The notes beneath the pieces were generated by a model. That model was given only the letters and a program-made list of their open reading frames with translations. It searched no databases and was not told where the DNA came from. A stretch of DNA of 64,000 bases from contig NZ_BDEP01000017.1 of the NCBI RefSeq assembly GCF_001662305.1, forward strand, positions 282,195-346,194, read 5' to 3'. Each line of letters starts with the position of its first letter. Positions within the stretch are counted from its first letter, which is position 1. The stretch comes from Halomonas caseinilytica. GTDB lineage: Bacteria > Pseudomonadota > Gammaproteobacteria > Pseudomonadales > Halomonadaceae. Of this stretch, positions 17,427 through 26,940 are shown in pieces. A program made the translations under genes and the position numbers.

Positions 17427-20177
17427 ATGAGAGACGATGTCGTGGTCCTGGCGATCGCCTTCGGATATCTGGCGCTGCTCTTCGTCATCGCCGCCTGGGG
17501 GGATCGACGCGCCGAGCAAGGGCGCTCGGTCATCGGCTCCCCTACCGTCTATGCCTTGTCCATTGCCGTCTACTGTACCGCCTGGACCTTCTACGGCAGC
17601 GTCGGCCGAGCCGCCGAAGCCGGGCCGGGCTTTCTGCTGATCTACCTGGGGCCGACGCTGGCGATGTTCATGGGGCCACTGGTGATCCGCAAGATGGTGC
17701 GCATCGCCGCCACCCATCGCATCACCTCCATCGCCGACTTCATCAGCGCCCGCTACGGAAAGAGTACCGGCCTCGGTGCGCTGGTCGCTCTGATCGCCCT
17801 GATCGGTACCACGCCCTACATCGCCCTGCAGCTCAAGGCCATCACGCTGAGCCATGCGATGCTGGTCGACTACGCACCTGAAGGTTCCATGGCCACCGCC
17901 GAGACGAGTTTCTGGGCCGACCGCTCCTTCTGGGTGGCATTGGTGCTGGCCGTATTCATCATTCTCTTCGGGACTCGCCACCTGGACGCCAGCGAACGCC
18001 ATGAGGGCATGGTCGCCGCCATCGCCTTCGAATCGCTGGTCAAGCTTGCCGCCTTTCTAGCAGTGGGCATCTTCACCGTTTTCGTGCTCTATCAGGGACC
18101 GGCCGACCTCTTCAGGCAAGTTGCCGCCACGCCGGCCCTCACCGAAGCCCTGAGTCTGTCGTCGGTTCCTGGCGGTGCGCTCGGCTGGGTGGGCATGCTG
18201 GTACTGGCCTTCCTGGCCTTTCTCGGTCTGCCACGTCAGTTCCAGGTGCTGGTGGTGGAGAATGTCGACGAACGGCACATCCAGCGTGCCGCCTGGTTGT
18301 TTCCCCTCTACCTGCTGGTCATCAATCTGTTCGTGATCCCCATCGCCATGGCCGGCCTGCTCGGAGGCGCCGGCGAGGATCCGGACAGCTTCGTGCTGAC
18401 CCTGCCCATGGCGGCGGGCGTCGATGGCCTGCCGGTACTGGTCTTCATCGGCGGCCTCTCGGCGGCCACCGGCATGATGATCGTCGAGACCATTGCCTTG
18501 TCGACCATGGTCAGCAACCAACTGGTCATGCCCTTGCTGCTGCGTTCACGGCGCCTGCACCGCAGCCACTCGGGGTCCCTGGCCAACCGCGTGCTGGGCA
18601 TTCGCCGCATTGCCATCCTCGGCATCCTACTGCTCGGCTACAGCTACCACGCCTTGATCGGCGATGCCTACAGCCTGGTCACCATCGGCCTAGTGTCCTT
18701 CGCCGCGGTCGCGCAGTTCACGCCCGCCCTGCTGATCGGTCTCTACTGGCGCGGCGCCAATCGACTCGGCGCGGGACTCGGCATGTCCGCCGGCATCCTG
18801 GTCTGGGCCTGGACCCTGCTGATCCCTGGCTTCGCCCAATCGGGCTGGCTGAATGCCGACTTTCTGGCCCAGGGCCCCTTCGGCATCGCCTGGTTGCGCC
18901 CTTATGCGCTATTCGGACTGGAAGGCTGGGACATCTACACCCATTCCCTGCTCTGGAGTCTTCTCGCCAACATCGGCCTGCTGGTCGGGGTCTCGCTGTT
19001 CAGCCGCGCCTCGCCGCTGGAACAGGCCCAGGCCGCCTTGTTCACCGAAGCGCTTCATCCACGGCTCGACCAGAGCTCGCTATGGCGCGGACATACCCTG
19101 CGAGGTGAGCTGCGCGCCTTGCTCGACCGCTACCTCGGCACCACTGCGGCCCAGCGCGTCTTCGCCGACCATGCGCCCGACGATGACGACCAGTCGGCCT
19201 CCACAGCCCTGGTCGCCCGGGCCGAACAGGCCCTGGCCGGCGCCCTGGGCAACGCCTCGGCCCGAGTGCTGATCGATTCGGTGGTTCGCGGCGAGGCACT
19301 GGATCTGGACTCGATCCTGCGCATCCTCGATACCACCTCCGAAACCCTGGAGATGAACCGCCGTCTCGAGCAGAAATCCCGGGAGCTTGCCCGCATCGGG
19401 CAGGAGCTGCGCGAGGCGAATGCCCGCCTGCGTGAGCTCGACCGCCTCAAGGACGAGTTCGTGGCCATGGTCAGTCATGAGCTGCGCACGCCCCTGACCT
19501 CGATCCGCGCCTTCGCCGAGATACTCCGCGACAATCACGAACTTCCCCAGCAGCGTCGCGAACATTTCCTGGATGTCGTGGTAAGGGAAAGCCAGCGACT
19601 GTCACGCCTGATCGAGGAGATCCTCGACCTGGCTCGCCTGGAAAGCGGCCGCCTACCCCTGGAGCCGCAGCGGCTGGATCTGGTGACCCTGACCCGCCAG
19701 GCCATGGAGGCGATACACCGCCCTCTGGAGAAACGCGGCATCGCGCTGACGTCCTGTTTCGAGGTCGACAGCGCCGAGGTGATCGGCGACCCGGATCGCC
19801 TGGAACAGGTGATCATCAACCTGATCGACAATGCCGGCAAGTTCGCCGATCCCCACGCTCCCCGGGTCTCGCTGCACCTGGCACAACACCGGCAGGGCTT
19901 CCGTCTCGCTGTCTCCGACAACGGCACGGGTATCGACGAAGCCGAGCGCGAACGGGTCTTCGAGAAATTCCACCAGCTTCCCCATGCCGACACCACGCGA
20001 AGCAGGCCGCGCGGCAGCGGACTTGGCCTGCCCATAAGCCGCGGGATCGTCGCCCATCTGGGCGGTCGGCTATGGATCGAGGACGCTTCCGACCTCAGTG
20101 GTGCTTGCCTGGTGATGGAACTGCCGGAGGCACCGCACGAGGTCGACGATCTGTCTGGCAGCAACGCCGATGACTAG
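17427..20177 (+). CDS. Sodium/solute symporter-linked sensor histidine kinase (CbrA/CrbS-like)
   Basis: A 916-residue hybrid of an SSS-family transporter and a histidine kinase. Residues 1 to about 550 carry some 13 membrane segments, with symporter blocks such as YCTAWTFYGSVGRAAEAG. A linker and coiled coil (about 610–670) lead to the HisKA domain, with phosphorylatable His in MVSHELRTPLTS (about residue 684). The ATPase domain has the N-box (NLIDNAGKFADP), G1 (DNGTGIDEAE) and G2 (RGSGLGLPIS). No C-terminal receiver is present, unlike CrbS. The stand-alone receiver at the head of the operon probably fills that role. The sensed solute is unknown. Confidence 0.92.
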   Translation: MRDDVVVLAIAFGYLALLFVIAAWGDRRAEQGRSVIGSPTVYALSIAVYCTAWTFYGSVGRAAEAGPGFLLIYLGPTLAMFMGPLVIRKMVRIAATHRITSIADFISARYGKSTGLGALVALIALIGTTPYIALQLKAITLSHAMLVDYAPEGSMATAETSFWADRSFWVALVLAVFIILFGTRHLDASERHEGMVAAIAFESLVKLAAFLAVGIFTVFVLYQGPADLFRQVAATPALTEALSLSSVPGGALGWVGMLVLAFLAFLGLPRQFQVLVVENVDERHIQRAAWLFPLYLLVINLFVIPIAMAGLLGGAGEDPDSFVLTLPMAAGVDGLPVLVFIGGLSAATGMMIVETIALSTMVSNQLVMPLLLRSRRLHRSHSGSLANRVLGIRRIAILGILLLGYSYHALIGDAYSLVTIGLVSFAAVAQFTPALLIGLYWRGANRLGAGLGMSAGILVWAWTLLIPGFAQSGWLNADFLAQGPFGIAWLRPYALFGLEGWDIYTHSLLWSLLANIGLLVGVSLFSRASPLEQAQAALFTEALHPRLDQSSLWRGHTLRGELRALLDRYLGTTAAQRVFADHAPDDDDQSASTALVARAEQALAGALGNASARVLIDSVVRGEALDLDSILRILDTTSETLEMNRRLEQKSRELARIGQELREANARLRELDRLKDEFVAMVSHELRTPLTSIRAFAEILRDNHELPQQRREHFLDVVVRESQRLSRLIEEILDLARLESGRLPLEPQRLDLVTLTRQAMEAIHRPLEKRGIALTSCFEVDSAEVIGDPDRLEQVIINLIDNAGKFADPHAPRVSLHLAQHRQGFRLAVSDNGTGIDEAERERVFEKFHQLPHADTTRSRPRGSGLGLPISRGIVAHLGGRLWIEDASDLSGACLVMELPEAPHEVDDLSGSNADD

Positions 20178-20240
20178 TCATGTCGAGGGCTAGGCGTGTC
20201 GATGCCTCGCCCGACGGACATCATGACGGGCAGGAACGAA

Positions 20241-20265
20241 AAACGGCGCCACCAGGGCGCCGTTT
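20241..20265 (-). terminator. Bidirectional rho-independent terminator
   Basis: AAACGGCGCC (20241–20250) and GGCGCCGTTT (20256–20265) form a perfect 10-bp stem with a 5-nt loop. Read on the minus strand it ends in GTTTTTC, a good T-run for the argG–hlyU transcript. On the plus strand it also ends the kinase operon. Confidence 0.85.
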
Positions 20266-20293
20266 CTCATCGCAGGACAATGCGAGCGTCAAG

Positions 20294-20608
20294 CTAGCGC
20301 GCGTCATCGAACAGGGCATCACCCAGCTCGTCGATCAAGCGCTCGGCCTTGCTGATCATCAAGGCATCGCAGGCTTCCCGACCGGGGACCACATCGGAGC
20401 GCTCGAAACGCTGCTCGCGTGGCTCGCCGCCCTCCGAGGCCGGCTTGCGAATCCAGCCGCTGACGCGGAACTGCCCGCCCACATCCTCGGGCTGGGACAC
20501 GATCACATAGCCCTTGTACTCCACCGGCTCGCCCTCGACGGACGTCGATCCGGTGCGGGACTCCCTCGCTCCCCCGCCGAACAGGCCGGATAACAGTTTC
20601 TTCAGCAT
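20294..20608 (-). CDS. HlyU-family protein
   Basis: A 104-residue protein of the HlyU family. The N-terminal Gly-rich stretch (MLKKLLSGLFGGG), EPVEYKGYVIVSQPE and the RSDVVPGREACDALMISKAERLIDELGDALF block are characteristic. Vibrio HlyU is a transcriptional activator; this cluster of sequences is a short beta/alpha protein of undefined role in most bacteria. It follows argG by 21 bp on the same strand, so it is probably co-transcribed, and a strong terminator follows. Confidence 0.82.
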   Translation of the reverse strand: MLKKLLSGLFGGGARESRTGSTSVEGEPVEYKGYVIVSQPEDVGGQFRVSGWIRKPASEGGEPREQRFERSDVVPGREACDALMISKAERLIDELGDALFDDAR

Positions 20609-20629
20609 GACGCTCTCCCTCGACGTCGC

Positions 20630-21850
20630 TCAGTCCTGCTGTCGGCCCTTGCCCGCCGCAATCCGCAGCCGCAACGCATTGAGCTTGATGAAACCTTCGG
20701 CATCCTTCTGATCGTAGGCGCCGGCATCGTCCTCGAAGGTCGCGATGGACTCGTCGAACAACGAGGCATCGGAACGGCGGCCGGCCACAGTGGCATTGCC
20801 CTTGTAGAGCTTCATGCGCACCACGCCGGAGACGTGCTTCTGAGTCTCGTCGATGGCGGCCTGCAGGGCACGACGCTCCGGGCTCCACCAGTAACCGTTG
20901 TAGATCACCTCGGCGTACTTGGGCATCAGCTCGTCCTTGAGATGAGCCTCTTCGCGGTCGAGGGTGAGCGACTCGATGGCACGGTGGGCCCGCAGCATGA
21001 TGGTGCCCCCGGGGGTCTCGTAGCAGCCGCGCGATTTCATGCCCACATAACGGTTCTCGACGATGTCGAGACGGCCGATGCCGTTGTCGCCACCCAGCTG
21101 GTTGAGCTTCGACAGCACCTCATGGGGCCGCATCGGCTCGCCGTCGATGGCCACGATGTCGCCCCGCTCGAAGGTCAGCTCCACATAGGTGGGCTTGTCC
21201 GGAGCGGCTTCCGGCGACACGCTCCAGCGCCACATGTCCTCCTCGGCCTCGACCCAAGGATCCTCGAGGTTGCCGCCCTCATAGGAAATGTGCAGCAGGT
21301 TGGCATCCATGGAGTACGGCGACTTCTTTTTCTGGCTGGAGAAGTCCACCGGGATATCATGCTGCTGGCAGTAGGCCATCAGCTTCTCGCGGGAATTGAG
21401 GTCCCACTCGCGCCACGGCGCGATCACCTTGACGCCGGGCTTGAGCGCATAGGCGCCCAGCTCGAAGCGCACCTGGTCGTTGCCTTTGCCGGTGGCCCCG
21501 TGGGAGATGGCATCGGCGCCGGTCTGATTGGCGATCTCGACCAGTCGCTTGGTGATCAGAGGGCGCGCGATGGAGGTACCCAACAGGTACTCGCCCTCAT
21601 AGATGGTGTTGGCACGGAACATCGGATAGACATAGTCGCGCACGAACTCTTCGCGCAGATCCTCGATGTAGATCTCCTCGACGCCCAGCGCCTGGGCCTT
21701 GGCACGCGCGGGCTCGACTTCCTCGCCCTGGCCGATGTCGGCAGTGAAGGTCACCACCTCGCAGTCGTAGGTCTCTTGCAACCACTTGACGATGACGGAT
21801 GTGTCCAGGCCGCCGGAATAGGCGAGCACGACCTTCTTGACATCGGACAT
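20630..21850 (-). CDS. argG: Argininosuccinate synthase
   Basis: A 406-residue enzyme joining citrulline and aspartate with ATP in arginine synthesis. The N-terminal P-loop-like ATP motif [15 protein letters not shown] is intact. [15 protein letters not shown] and the family block [20 protein letters not shown] are also present. The length matches the bacterial type I enzyme. The argF gene lies nearby at 23372 on the other strand. Confidence 0.98.
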   Translation of the reverse strand: MSDVKKVVLAYSGGLDTSVIVKWLQETYDCEVVTFTADIGQGEEVEPARAKAQALGVEEIYIEDLREEFVRDYVYPMFRANTIYEGEYLLGTSIARPLITKRLVEIANQTGADAISHGATGKGNDQVRFELGAYALKPGVKVIAPWREWDLNSREKLMAYCQQHDIPVDFSSQKKKSPYSMDANLLHISYEGGNLEDPWVEAEEDMWRWSVSPEAAPDKPTYVELTFERGDIVAIDGEPMRPHEVLSKLNQLGGDNGIGRLDIVENRYVGMKSRGCYETPGGTIMLRAHRAIESLTLDREEAHLKDELMPKYAEVIYNGYWWSPERRALQAAIDETQKHVSGVVRMKLYKGNATVAGRRSDASLFDESIATFEDDAGAYDQKDAEGFIKLNALRLRIAAGKGRQQD

Positions 21851-22016
21851 GCTGAGAGCTCCTCTAGGTGAACGGTGAGCGTCGTGAAAGCCCGATTATA
21901 GCGCGCCATGCCGAGCGCGAATACCGGCGACGGGACGAGTCGGTCCCGAAATGCTAGACTCTCGCGTTTCGGGACTTTCGTGCCCAGCTTTTCGTGCCCA
22001 GGACAAGGAGAGGCGC

Positions 22017-22682
22017 ATGACCGAGGCGGTCACCCGCGAACTCATGGCGCAGCGCTTTCGCAGCTTCCTGCCCGTGGTGGTGGACCTGGAAACCGGGGGT
22101 TTCAACGCACAGGGCGACGCGATACTCGAGATCGCCGCGGTCACCCTGACCATGGATCCCGAAGGCAACCTGATGCCTGACGCCACCTATGCTTACCATG
22201 TCACCCCCTTCGAGGGCGCCAACGTGGAGCAATCGGCGCTGGACTTCACCGGTATCCGCCTCGACGACCCGTTGCGTCGACAAGTCGCTGTCAGCGAGGC
22301 CGAGGCGCTGGGAGAAATCTTCCGGCCGGTCCGCAAGGCCATCAAGGCCCATGGATGCACTCGTGCCATCCTGGTCGGCCATAATGCGGCCTTCGACCAC
22401 GGCTTCCTCAACGCCGCCGTGGAGCGTTGCGCCATCAAGCGCAACCCCTTCCATCCCTTCTCGAGCTTCGATACGGCCTCGCTGGCCGGCATGGTATACG
22501 GCCAGACCGTGCTTGCCCGTGCCTGCCGTGCCGCCGGCATCGAATTCGACAACAGCGCCGCCCACTCGGCCCGCTACGATACCGAGCGCACCGCCGAACT
22601 CTTCTGCGCCATGATCAATCGCTACAAGGACCTCGGTGGCTGGCGACTGGCGCAACGCGAACAAGGGGTCGAGGAGCCATAG
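22017..22682 (+). CDS. rnt: Ribonuclease T
   Basis: A 221-residue DEDDh exoribonuclease that trims the 3' ends of tRNAs and stable RNAs. Exo I is [15 protein letters not shown], Exo II lies in [14 protein letters not shown], and the Exo III region is [14 protein letters not shown]. Basic patches around RSFLPVV are also typical. AAGGAG precedes the ATG at 22017, which I prefer to the upstream open frame. Transcribed divergently from argG. Confidence 0.97.
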   Translation: MTEAVTRELMAQRFRSFLPVVVDLETGGFNAQGDAILEIAAVTLTMDPEGNLMPDATYAYHVTPFEGANVEQSALDFTGIRLDDPLRRQVAVSEAEALGEIFRPVRKAIKAHGCTRAILVGHNAAFDHGFLNAAVERCAIKRNPFHPFSSFDTASLAGMVYGQTVLARACRAAGIEFDNSAAHSARYDTERTAELFCAMINRYKDLGGWRLAQREQGVEEP

Positions 22683-22707
22683 GCCATCACCTTGAAGTTT
22701 GAAGAAC

Positions 22708-22784
22708 GCCGCTTCGCGGCTGGAAGAGGAAAGCAGGAAAGAAAGAAGTAAAAAAAGAAAAGAAGTAGAGAAGCGGGAAGAAAA
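22708..22784. repeat. Small GC hairpin followed by a purine-rich low-complexity tract
   Basis: GCCGC-TTC-GCGGC (22708–22720) is a tight hairpin just after rnt. From 22722 to 22784 only 4 of 63 bases are pyrimidines on the plus strand, in an otherwise GC-balanced genome. There is no coding potential. It fills the gap between rnt and grxD. Confidence 0.6.
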
Positions 22785-22813
22785 CACCCCTGCAGCCATG
22801 CTACAGGGGTGTT
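22783..22813 (-). terminator. Terminator of grxD
   Basis: AACACCCCTG (22783–22792) and CAGGGGTGTT (22804–22813) form a 10-bp perfect stem with an 11-nt loop. On the minus strand the stem runs into TTTTCTTCC, a workable T-tract, 59 bp after the grxD stop. Confidence 0.75.
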
Positions 22814-22871
22814 CCTCTTCCGGCTTCGAGCTTACGCCCACGGGGCGGGCGATCTTCCGGACGCAGGCCGC

Positions 22872-23216
22872 TCAGCCTTCCGGCTGATCGTCCTGATGCT
22901 TGGCGGCGGTTTCCTTGATCAGCGTCTCCAGCTCGCCGTTCTGGTACATCTCCACGACGATGTCACAGCCGCCGACCAGCTCGCCTTCCACCCACAGTTG
23001 CGGGAACGTCGGCCAATTGGCGACCTTGGGCAACTCGGCACGAATATCCGGGTTGTCCAGCACATTGACGAAGGCGAAGCGCTCGCCGCAGGCCATCAGC
23101 GCCTGGACGGTCTGGGCGGAGAAACCGCACTGCGGTAGCTGGGGCGTGCCCTTCATGTAGATCAGGATCGGGTTCTCGCTGATCTGCCGCTGAATGTTCT
23201 CGACGGTGGTACTCAT
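22872..23216 (-). CDS. grxD: Monothiol glutaredoxin (Grx4 type)
   Basis: A 114-residue monothiol glutaredoxin that binds and transfers [2Fe-2S] clusters with glutathione. The active site CGFS is in LPQCGFSAQTVQAL. The glutathione-binding loop WPTFPQLWVEGELVGGCDIV is intact. The length matches E. coli GrxD. Transcribed divergently from argF. Confidence 0.97.
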   Translation of the reverse strand: MSTTVENIQRQISENPILIYMKGTPQLPQCGFSAQTVQALMACGERFAFVNVLDNPDIRAELPKVANWPTFPQLWVEGELVGGCDIVVEMYQNGELETLIKETAAKHQDDQPEG

Positions 23217-23371
23217 TGTGCTTTCCCTCTGAATCGCGTGTTGACCATCGCATCAGGCAATACCCGAGCACGCTGGTCGGCCTTATGATGAAGCCATTCT
23301 ACTGATGCACGGCGCATTGCGCATCCCCCCGGGGGTGGCTAGGATGGTCGTTTTTTCCGTGGAGCGATGCC

Positions 23372-24292
23372 ATGGCTACCCGCCATTTTCTGACCCTGCT
23401 CGACCTGAGTCCGGAGGAATCTCGTTACCTGATCCAGCGCGCCATTTCGATCAAGAACGGTCTGATGACCCAAGGCCCGACCTATACGCCGTTCGCCAAT
23501 CGCACACTGGCCATGATCTTCGAGAAATCCTCGACCCGCACCCGGGTCTCCTTCGAGACGGCCATGGCACAGTTCGGGGGCCACGCGCTCTTCCTCTCCC
23601 CGCGTGACACCCAACTGGGCCGCGGCGAGCCCATCGGCGACACCGCCCGGGTACTCGCCGAAATGGTCGACATCGTGATGATTCGTACCTTTTCCCACCA
23701 GGGACTCGAGGAGTACGCCTCGGCAAGCAGGGTGCCGGTCATCAATGCCCTCACCGACGACTACCATCCCTGCCAACTGCTCGCCGACGTCATGACCTGG
23801 ACCGAGCTGCGCGGCACTATCCGGGGCCGCACCGCCGTCTGGATCGGTGATGGCAACAACATGTGCCACTCCTGGATCAACGCCGCCCGCCAGTTCGACT
23901 TCCAACTACGCGTGGTCTGCCCCGAGGGCTACGAGCCCCGCCAGGACATCCTCGATGCCGCCGGCGACCGCGTGACCATCCATCGCGATCCCCAGACCGC
24001 CGTCGACGGCGCCGACCTGGTGACCACCGACGTCTGGGCCTCCATGGGCCAGGAAGAGGAACAGACCAAGCGCGAGTCCGACTTCGCCGGCTTCCAGGTC
24101 ACCGAGTCCTTGCTCGATCGCGCCGCCGACGATGTGCTCTTCCTGCACTGCCTGCCGGCCCACCGCGGCGAGGAAATCAGCGAAACCCTGCTCGACGATC
24201 CTCGCGCCGTGGTCTGGCAGGAAGCCGGCAACCGCCTGCATGCCCAGAAGGCATTGATCGAGTTCTTGTTGCTGGGACGCGTCGAGGCCTGA
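23372..24292 (+). CDS. argF: Ornithine carbamoyltransferase
   Basis: A 306-residue enzyme making citrulline from ornithine and carbamoyl phosphate. The carbamoyl-phosphate loop is [10 protein letters not shown], the ornithine loop is in [10 protein letters not shown], and [14 protein letters not shown] is the central signature. The length is normal for anabolic ArgF. It stands alone, with argG about 1.5 kb upstream on the other strand. Confidence 0.97.
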   Translation: MATRHFLTLLDLSPEESRYLIQRAISIKNGLMTQGPTYTPFANRTLAMIFEKSSTRTRVSFETAMAQFGGHALFLSPRDTQLGRGEPIGDTARVLAEMVDIVMIRTFSHQGLEEYASASRVPVINALTDDYHPCQLLADVMTWTELRGTIRGRTAVWIGDGNNMCHSWINAARQFDFQLRVVCPEGYEPRQDILDAAGDRVTIHRDPQTAVDGADLVTTDVWASMGQEEEQTKRESDFAGFQVTESLLDRAADDVLFLHCLPAHRGEEISETLLDDPRAVVWQEAGNRLHAQKALIEFLLLGRVEA

Positions 24293-24299
24293 CCCGCAT

Positions 24300-24322
24300 T
24301 GCCCCGGCACCTCGCCGGGGCA
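24300..24322 (+). terminator. Hairpin after argF
   Basis: TGCCCCGGC (24300–24308) and GCCGGGGCA (24314–24322) pair perfectly around a 5-nt loop, 8 bp after the argF stop. The T-run is missing, so termination may need help. Confidence 0.55.
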
Positions 24323-24370
24323 GCATACGTTCGTCGCCCACACGCCGTAGATTGGCGCATCATATCAAGT

Positions 24371-24399
24371 CGATGTCGTCTTGTGCTTATTCGACATCG
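24371..24399 (+). promoter_or_regulatory. Candidate operator of the carnitine operon
   Basis: CGATGTCG (24371–24378) and CGACATCG (24392–24399) are perfect inverted repeats separated by 13 bp, about 50 bp before cdhC. The minus-strand reading contains TGTCGAAT, also found before the butyrobetaine-hydroxylase-like gene. A GlxA/CdhR-type regulator is the likely ligand; this is inferred. Confidence 0.5.
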
Positions 24400-24445
24400 T
24401 CATCTTCACGGACACTCCTCTCAGACTCACACAGGAGGTCCGACC

Positions 24446-25354
24446 ATGAACCGCAACGTCATCCTGACCTGCGCCGTCACCGGCGCCGGCGACACCACCG
24501 GCAAGAACCCCAACGTGCCGGTGACTCCCAGGCAGATCGCTGACAACTGCATCGAAGCCGCACGCGCCGGTGCCAGCGTGGCTCACATCCATGTGCGCGA
24601 TCCCGAGACCGGCGGCATCAGCCACTCCCTGGATCACTTCCGCGAAGTGATGGAGCGCGTCCGCGAATCCGACACCGATATCGTCATGAACATCACCGCC
24701 GGTGGTGGCGGCGACTGGATTCCCGATGCCACGGACCCGACCCGCGGCGGCCCGGGCACCGACATCCAGACCCCAGCCCAGCGTCACGAGCCGGTGGGTG
24801 AACTGCTGCCGGAACTCTGCACCCTGGACTGCGGCAGCCTGAACTTCGGCGACATGGTCTACATCAACACTGCCGACTGGCTGCGCGAACACGCCCGGTT
24901 GGTGCAGGCCGCCGGCGTCAAGCCCGAGCTCGAGTGCTTCGATCTCGGCCATGTGTGGTTCGCCCGCCAGCTTCAGCGGGAGGGGCTGATCGACGGCAAC
25001 CCCTTGTATCAACTCTGCCTGGGCATCCCCTGGGGCGCCGAGGCCGATACCGAAACCATGCTGACCATGCGCAACAAGCTGCCGGAAAACGCCGACTGGG
25101 CGGCTTTCGGCATCGGCCGCCATCAGATGCCGATGGTCGCCCAGGCCGCGCTGCTCGGCGGTCATGCTCGGGTCGGCCTGGAAGACAACCTCATGCTGGA
25201 GAAAGGCGTACTGGCCACCAACGGCCAGCTCGTCGAAAAGGCCACCGGCATCATCGAACATCTCGGCGGCCGCGTCATGACACCGGCCGAGACCCGCTCG
25301 CATCTCAAGCTGCGCGATCCGGTAACCGGTCGCATCGCCGGAGGTGACGCATGA
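24446..25354 (+). CDS. cdhC: Dehydrocarnitine cleavage enzyme (BKACE family)
   Basis: A 302-residue beta-keto acid cleavage enzyme. In carnitine catabolism it condenses 3-dehydrocarnitine with acetyl-CoA to yield betainyl-CoA and acetoacetate. The zinc ligands are in [11 protein letters not shown], and the family block [14 protein letters not shown] plus C-terminal [12 protein letters not shown] are present. AGGAGGTC precedes the ATG at 24446. The stop overlaps the dehydrogenase start (ATGA). The operon order cdhC-cdhA-cdhB is the evidence for this substrate rather than other BKACE reactions. Confidence 0.93.
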   Translation: MNRNVILTCAVTGAGDTTGKNPNVPVTPRQIADNCIEAARAGASVAHIHVRDPETGGISHSLDHFREVMERVRESDTDIVMNITAGGGGDWIPDATDPTRGGPGTDIQTPAQRHEPVGELLPELCTLDCGSLNFGDMVYINTADWLREHARLVQAAGVKPELECFDLGHVWFARQLQREGLIDGNPLYQLCLGIPWGAEADTETMLTMRNKLPENADWAAFGIGRHQMPMVAQAALLGGHARVGLEDNLMLEKGVLATNGQLVEKATGIIEHLGGRVMTPAETRSHLKLRDPVTGRIAGGDA

Positions 25355-26307
25355 GCCGCCAACTGTCCGTCATCGGTACCGGCGTCATCGGCAACGGCTG
25401 GATCGCCCGGGCGCTGGCCCAGGGCTGGGACGTGGTGGCCTTCGACCCAGCACCCGAAGCCGCCGAACGCACCCGCGACTTCGTCGCCAATGCCTGGCCC
25501 TCGCTCGAGGCGCTCGGCCTGGCCGAGGGAGCGGCCCCCACCCGCCTGACCTTCGTCGACAGCCTCGAGGAAGCGGTGGCCGGCGCCGACCTGGTCCAGG
25601 AGAACGTGCCGGAACGCCTCGAGCTCAAGTGCGAGATTCTCGCCGCCATCGACGCTGCAGCGGCACCCGGCGTGATCGTCGGCTCCTCCACGTCCGGCTT
25701 CAAGCCCAGCGACCTGCAGCGCGACTGCGCCTGGGTGCCGGGCCGGGTGATCGTCGCTCACCCCTTCAACCCGGTCTACCTGCTGCCGCTGGTAGAGCTG
25801 GTTGGCGGCGAGGCCACCGAACCCCATCAGATCGAGCTGGCCCAGGCGCTCTATCAGGAACTGGCCATGCGCCCGCTGGTGGTGCGTCGCGAGATCGAGG
25901 GCCACATCGCCGACCGTCTGATGGAGGCGCTGTGGCGCGAAGCCCTGCACCTGGTCAACGACGGCGTGGCGACCACCGAGGAAGTCGATGCCGCCGTGGT
26001 CTACGGCTGCGGCCTGCGATGGGCGCTGATGGGCACCTTCCTGACCTTCCACCTGGCCGGTGGCGATCAGGGCATGCGTCATATGCTCGAGCAATTCGGT
26101 CCGGCACTGAAGCTGCCCTGGACCAAGCTGGAAGCCCCGGAGCTCACCGAGGAGCTGATCGACAAGGTCGTCGAGGGCTGCGAGTACCAGGCCGCGGGCC
26201 GCCCGGTGGCCGAACTCGATCGCCGCCGCGACGACTTCCTCGTCGAGGTGCTCGGCCTGGTGAAGAAGTACTGGCCCGAGGCGGAAGGCCTCGAAGGACG
26301 AATCTGA
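25351..26307 (+). CDS. cdhA: L-carnitine dehydrogenase
   Basis: A 318-residue NAD-dependent dehydrogenase of the 3-hydroxyacyl-CoA dehydrogenase fold that oxidises L-carnitine to 3-dehydrocarnitine. The N-terminal Rossmann motif is [17 protein letters not shown]. The catalytic His region is [19 protein letters not shown], and the helical C-terminal domain follows. It overlaps cdhC by 4 bp and shares one base with the thioesterase. In some bacteria the dehydrogenase and thioesterase are fused; here they are separate genes in fusion order. Confidence 0.94.
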   Translation: MSRQLSVIGTGVIGNGWIARALAQGWDVVAFDPAPEAAERTRDFVANAWPSLEALGLAEGAAPTRLTFVDSLEEAVAGADLVQENVPERLELKCEILAAIDAAAAPGVIVGSSTSGFKPSDLQRDCAWVPGRVIVAHPFNPVYLLPLVELVGGEATEPHQIELAQALYQELAMRPLVVRREIEGHIADRLMEALWREALHLVNDGVATTEEVDAAVVYGCGLRWALMGTFLTFHLAGGDQGMRHMLEQFGPALKLPWTKLEAPELTEELIDKVVEGCEYQAAGRPVAELDRRRDDFLVEVLGLVKKYWPEAEGLEGRI

Positions 26308-26771
26308 TGGCGCTGCTCGAAACCCGCGTGGCCCCGGAATGGGTCGACTACAACGGCCACATGAACGATGCCGAGTACGCCCGAGCGTTTTCCCTGGCGG
26401 TGGAGGAACTGATGCACCGTCTCGGCCTCGACGAGAACGGCCGTCGCCACCATGGGTACACCCTCTACACCCTGGAAACCCATCTCTGCTATCGCCGCGA
26501 GGCCCATGAGGGCCAGATACTGCATCTCGAGGCAGCGCTGCTCGAGCGTGATGCCAAGCGCCTGCATGTCTTCTTCGAGATGCGGGACAACGAGGGCAAC
26601 CTGCTGGCCACCAGCGAGCAGATGCTGATGGGTATCGACAGCCAGGCCGGCCGGCCAGCGCCCTTCCCCAGCGAAGTGAATGAAGCCGTCGCGGCACTGC
26701 CCCGAGTCGAGCCCGATGCCTGGCCGGAACTTGCCGGACGGCGCATCGGCCTGCCTCCGGCCAAGCGCTGA
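26307..26771 (+). CDS. cdhB: Betainyl-CoA thioesterase (hotdog fold)
   Basis: A 154-residue 4-hydroxybenzoyl-CoA-thioesterase-like protein. The hotdog signature VAPEWVDYNGHMNDAEYARAFS contains the conserved Asp, and the second strand is YTLETHLCYRREAHEG. As the third gene of the carnitine operon, it should release glycine betaine from betainyl-CoA. Its ATG shares one base with the cdhA stop. A 9-bp hairpin follows at 26790–26815. Confidence 0.92.
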   Translation: MALLETRVAPEWVDYNGHMNDAEYARAFSLAVEELMHRLGLDENGRRHHGYTLYTLETHLCYRREAHEGQILHLEAALLERDAKRLHVFFEMRDNEGNLLATSEQMLMGIDSQAGRPAPFPSEVNEAVAALPRVEPDAWPELAGRRIGLPPAKR

Positions 26772-26789
26772 ACGGCACCATCGACGAGA

Positions 26790-26815
26790 TGCCGCCCGGT
26801 CATGAGCGGGCGGCA
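26790..26815 (+). terminator. Intra-operon hairpin between cdhB and the BCCT gene
   Basis: TGCCGCCCG (26790–26798) and CGGGCGGCA (26807–26815) are a perfect 9-bp stem with an 8-nt loop. No T-run follows. It may be an attenuator or mRNA-stabilising hairpin that sets the ratio of catabolic enzymes to transporter. Confidence 0.5.
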
Positions 26816-26940
26816 ACGGGATCACCGGCCCGAGGTCCGGATCAAAGAGGATTTCGCTTATCGCTACTTCAACCCCTCCCACTCCGCCCGAGGCACCGCA
26901 GGGCGACACTGCCTCGAACCGCGCGACATCGACGGACTAC

